The position numbers and the translations under genes are program-made. Of a stretch of DNA of 18,753 bases, positions 17,165 to 18,753 are shown one piece after another. The notes under the pieces were generated by a model. The model was not told the DNA's origin. It made no database searches and worked only from the letters and a program-made list of their open reading frames with translations. Each line of letters begins with the position of its first letter. Positions within the stretch are counted from its first letter, which is position 1. This DNA comes from Gammaproteobacteria bacterium (GTDB lineage: Bacteria; Pseudomonadota; Gammaproteobacteria; Enterobacterales; Psychrobiaceae): assembly GCA_013214885.1 (NCBI GenBank), contig JABSRS010000008.1, forward strand, positions 6,598 to 25,350. The letters run 5' to 3'.

Positions 17165-18087
17165 CCCCTATTTTAATTTTTAATCGAGATATTTGAATCT
17201 ATACGGTTTTTTTGATTTAGACCTGATATGCTTAGCTGATGAAAAATACACACTTAACAGATACTAAATTTGAGCAGTTTGATCTGGCTGACTCGCTAAA
17301 AACAGCCTTAACATCAATGGGCTACACACATTGTACACCAATTCAAGCTCGAAGCTTACCAGTGCTTTTGCAAGGCAAAGACATTGCTGGACAGGCCCAA
17401 ACGGGGACCGGAAAAACCTTGGCATTTTTAGTGGCTACCTTTAATCATTTGTTAAAGACTTCTGCCCCTGAAAATAGAAAGCAGGGTCAGGTTCGTGCCG
17501 TTATTATGGCGCCTACTCGTGAGCTGGCGATTCAAATTCACAAGGATGCAATGCCTTTAGCCGAAGAAACTGGACTAAAGCTGGCCTTAGTTTATGGTGG
17601 CGACGGTTATGATAAGCAAATCGCTGACATTCAAAATGGTGCTGATATTGTTGTGGCAACAACGGGTCGTTTAATTGACTTTATGAAGCAGGGAATTATC
17701 GATCTCCGCCATGTTCAAGTTGCAGTATTGGATGAAGCAGATCGGATGTTCGATTTAGGCTTTATTAAAGATATTCGTTATATATTCCGTCGCATGCCTG
17801 AGCCGTCTGAACGTTTGAATATGCTTTTTTCTGCGACTTTATCATTTAGAGTTAAAGAGCTGGCCTTCGAACACATGAATGACCCTGTAAGTGTCGAGGT
17901 TGAACCGGATCAAAAAACTAACATTCGTATCAGCGAAGAATTATTTTACCCTTCAAATGAAGATAAAATGACCTTACTGCAAACGTTGATAGAAGAAGAA
18001 TGGCCTGATAAAGCAATAATATTTGCTAATACCAACCATTCTTGTGAAAAACTTTATGCCCATTTAGCAGCAGATAACATACGCGTT

Positions 18088-18099
18088 GGTTAATTAACC
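18088..18099. repeat. 12-bp palindrome centred on the rhlB nonsense codon
   Basis: GGTTAATTAACC is a perfect palindrome and includes the internal TAA. If the original codon was TTA, the palindrome was created by the same substitution and is probably incidental. Confidence 0.6.
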
Positions 18100-18108
18100 G
18101 GCGATGTT

Positions 18109-18510
18109 ATGCAAAAGAAGCGTCTTAAAATTCTTGAACAATTTACTGAGGGACATTTAGATGTTTTGGTTGCAACTGATGTTGCGGCTCGTGGTCTACA
18201 TATTCCAAGTGTTACTCATGTATTCAATTATGATTTACCTGATGATTGCGAAGATTATGTGCACCGCATTGGTCGTACTGGCCGTGCTGGAGCATCAGGC
18301 CATGCTATAAGCTTTGCTTGTGAAGAGTACGTTTTTAATTTGCCTGGAATTGAAACCTACATTACACACAGTTTACCTGTCAGTAAATACGATCACGACG
18401 CTTTATTAACTGATTTACCTAAACCAAAACCACGCCAACGTCGTCATAAACCTCATAATGGAGGGCAAAACCGTGGTCGTACGGGTGGTAATCGAGGTCG
18501 TAGGAATTAA
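18109..18510 (+). CDS. Possible separately translated C-terminal RhlB fragment
   Basis: After the internal stop, an in-frame ATG 15 bases downstream could restart translation and give 133 residues holding helicase motifs V and VI and the Arg/Gly-rich tail. No purine-rich ribosome site stands before this ATG, so it could be made only by re-initiation of ribosomes ending at 18093. I list it because the reading frame is undamaged; it is more likely part of the broken rhlB than a real gene. Confidence 0.3.
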   Translation: MQKKRLKILEQFTEGHLDVLVATDVAARGLHIPSVTHVFNYDLPDDCEDYVHRIGRTGRAGASGHAISFACEEYVFNLPGIETYITHSLPVSKYDHDALLTDLPKPKPRQRRHKPHNGGQNRGRTGGNRGRRN

Positions 18511-18516
18511 TCTTTT

Positions 18517-18753
18517 ATGGTGACATCACCGCTTTATGCGGTCATTGATTTAGGCTCAAACAGCTTTCATATGCTGATCACCCGATTAGTTGCCCAGAGC
18601 GTACAAGTAGTTGATAAAGTCAAACGCAAAGTGCGTTTGGCTTCCGGCCTCAATGAACACAATCAATTAGATGATGCGGCCTTCGCCAGAGGTTTGGAAT
18701 GTTTAAGCTTTTTTGCCGAACGCCTGCAAGATATCCCCACCGATAATATACGC
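18517..18753 (+). CDS. gppA: Ppx/GppA phosphatase family, 5' part (probable guanosine pentaphosphate phosphatase)
   Basis: The first 79 residues of a protein that runs off the right edge. The N-terminal phosphate-binding loop [13 protein letters not shown] (residues 9-21) is the hallmark of the Ppx/GppA family of the ASKHA fold. [12 protein letters not shown] follows at the position where relatives have K..VRLA.GL. The family removes phosphate from pppGpp (GppA) or polyphosphate (Ppx). The position directly after rhlB (six bases from its stop) is the usual one for gppA, which favours that name. AGGA ends 11 bases before the ATG. A polar effect of the rhlB stop on this gene is possible. Confidence 0.88.
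   Translation, partial: MVTSPLYAVIDLGSNSFHMLITRLVAQSVQVVDKVKRKVRLASGLNEHNQLDDAAFARGLECLSFFAERLQDIPTDNIR

Larger units (their letters stand above)
17239..18510 (+). pseudogene. rhlB: DEAD-box RNA helicase RhlB, broken by an in-frame TAA
   Basis: The frame encodes a complete RhlB of 423 residues, the RNA-unwinding subunit of the RNase E degradosome, except that codon 285 (18091-18093) is TAA. Before the stop are the Q-motif ([10 protein letters not shown]), motif I AQTGTGKT (53-60), PTREL (92-96), DEAD (165-168), SAT (198-200) and IIFANT (260-265). After it, in the same frame, are LTGDV, motif [11 protein letters not shown], motif [12 protein letters not shown] and the basic Arg/Gly-rich tail. 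E. coli RhlB has leucine at this place (RVGLLTGDV), so one change from TTA to TAA explains the break. No frameshift or other damage is seen, so the event is recent or an error in the sequence. The truncated product would lack the second ATPase half. The start has only a weak ribosome site. Confidence 0.85.

Noticed and set aside
18088..18099. Recoding or stop-codon readthrough at the rhlB TAA
   Set aside because: TAA is the normal stop elsewhere in this window, the following bases (TTA) do not match known readthrough contexts, and no downstream structure is evident.
1..18753. CRISPR arrays, tRNA or rRNA genes, insertion sequences, attachment sites
   Set aside because: No spaced direct repeats, cloverleaf sequences, transposase or integrase genes were seen.

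Overview
The window looks like a chromosomal segment of a marine-type gammaproteobacterium of the order Alteromonadales (Shewanella/Colwellia-like). This is inferred from the moderately AT-rich sequence, the block rho / trxA // rhlB-gppA, the divergent ilvC // ilvY pair, the hutC-U-H // hutI cluster and a DUF5062-like small protein. I could not run a database search, so the genus is not resolved. I see no tRNA, rRNA, CRISPR array, insertion sequence or phage gene. No gap between genes exceeds 200 bases.

Left part (1-4113): the 5' end of a small coiled-coil protein running off the left edge, an S33-type alpha/beta hydrolase (proline iminopeptidase-like), a membrane-anchored GGDEF-EAL cyclic-di-GMP protein with all key motifs intact, and a short PlsC-like acyltransferase that converges on ilvC through a shared hairpin terminator.

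Middle-left (4125-9001): ilvC and its divergent LysR regulator ilvY, with a LysR-type box centred 65 bp upstream of a predicted ilvC transcription start. A DUF5062-like protein follows, then a LuxI-like N-acyltransferase of the PEP-CTERM/exosortase-associated family. Tail-to-tail with that lies a divergent thiolase-like protein that keeps a candidate active-site cysteine but lacks standard C-terminal thiolase motifs.

Middle-right (9138-15291): histidine degradation. hutC-hutU-hutH form a tight operon on the minus strand and hutI is divergent. A perfect 14-bp palindrome containing TGTA-N2-TACA sits exactly where the -35 elements of both predicted promoters lie, so one HutC-bound site could silence the whole cluster. 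HutH, HutU and HutI convert histidine to N-formimino-glutamate; the last-step enzyme (HutG or HutF) and a transporter are not here. A DNR-like Crp/Fnr regulator follows hutI, with an FNR-type box (9 of 10 bases) in front of it.

Right part (15306-18753): rho and trxA on the minus strand, each with its own promoter and terminator, and rhlB-gppA on the plus strand. The most striking observation is that rhlB, an RNA helicase of the RNA degradosome, is cut by a single in-frame TAA at 18091-18093, where the family has a leucine (TTA to TAA would be one substitution). Sequence on both sides of the stop is intact and in the same frame. This is a recent nonsense mutation, a sequencing error, or a helicase made as two pieces.
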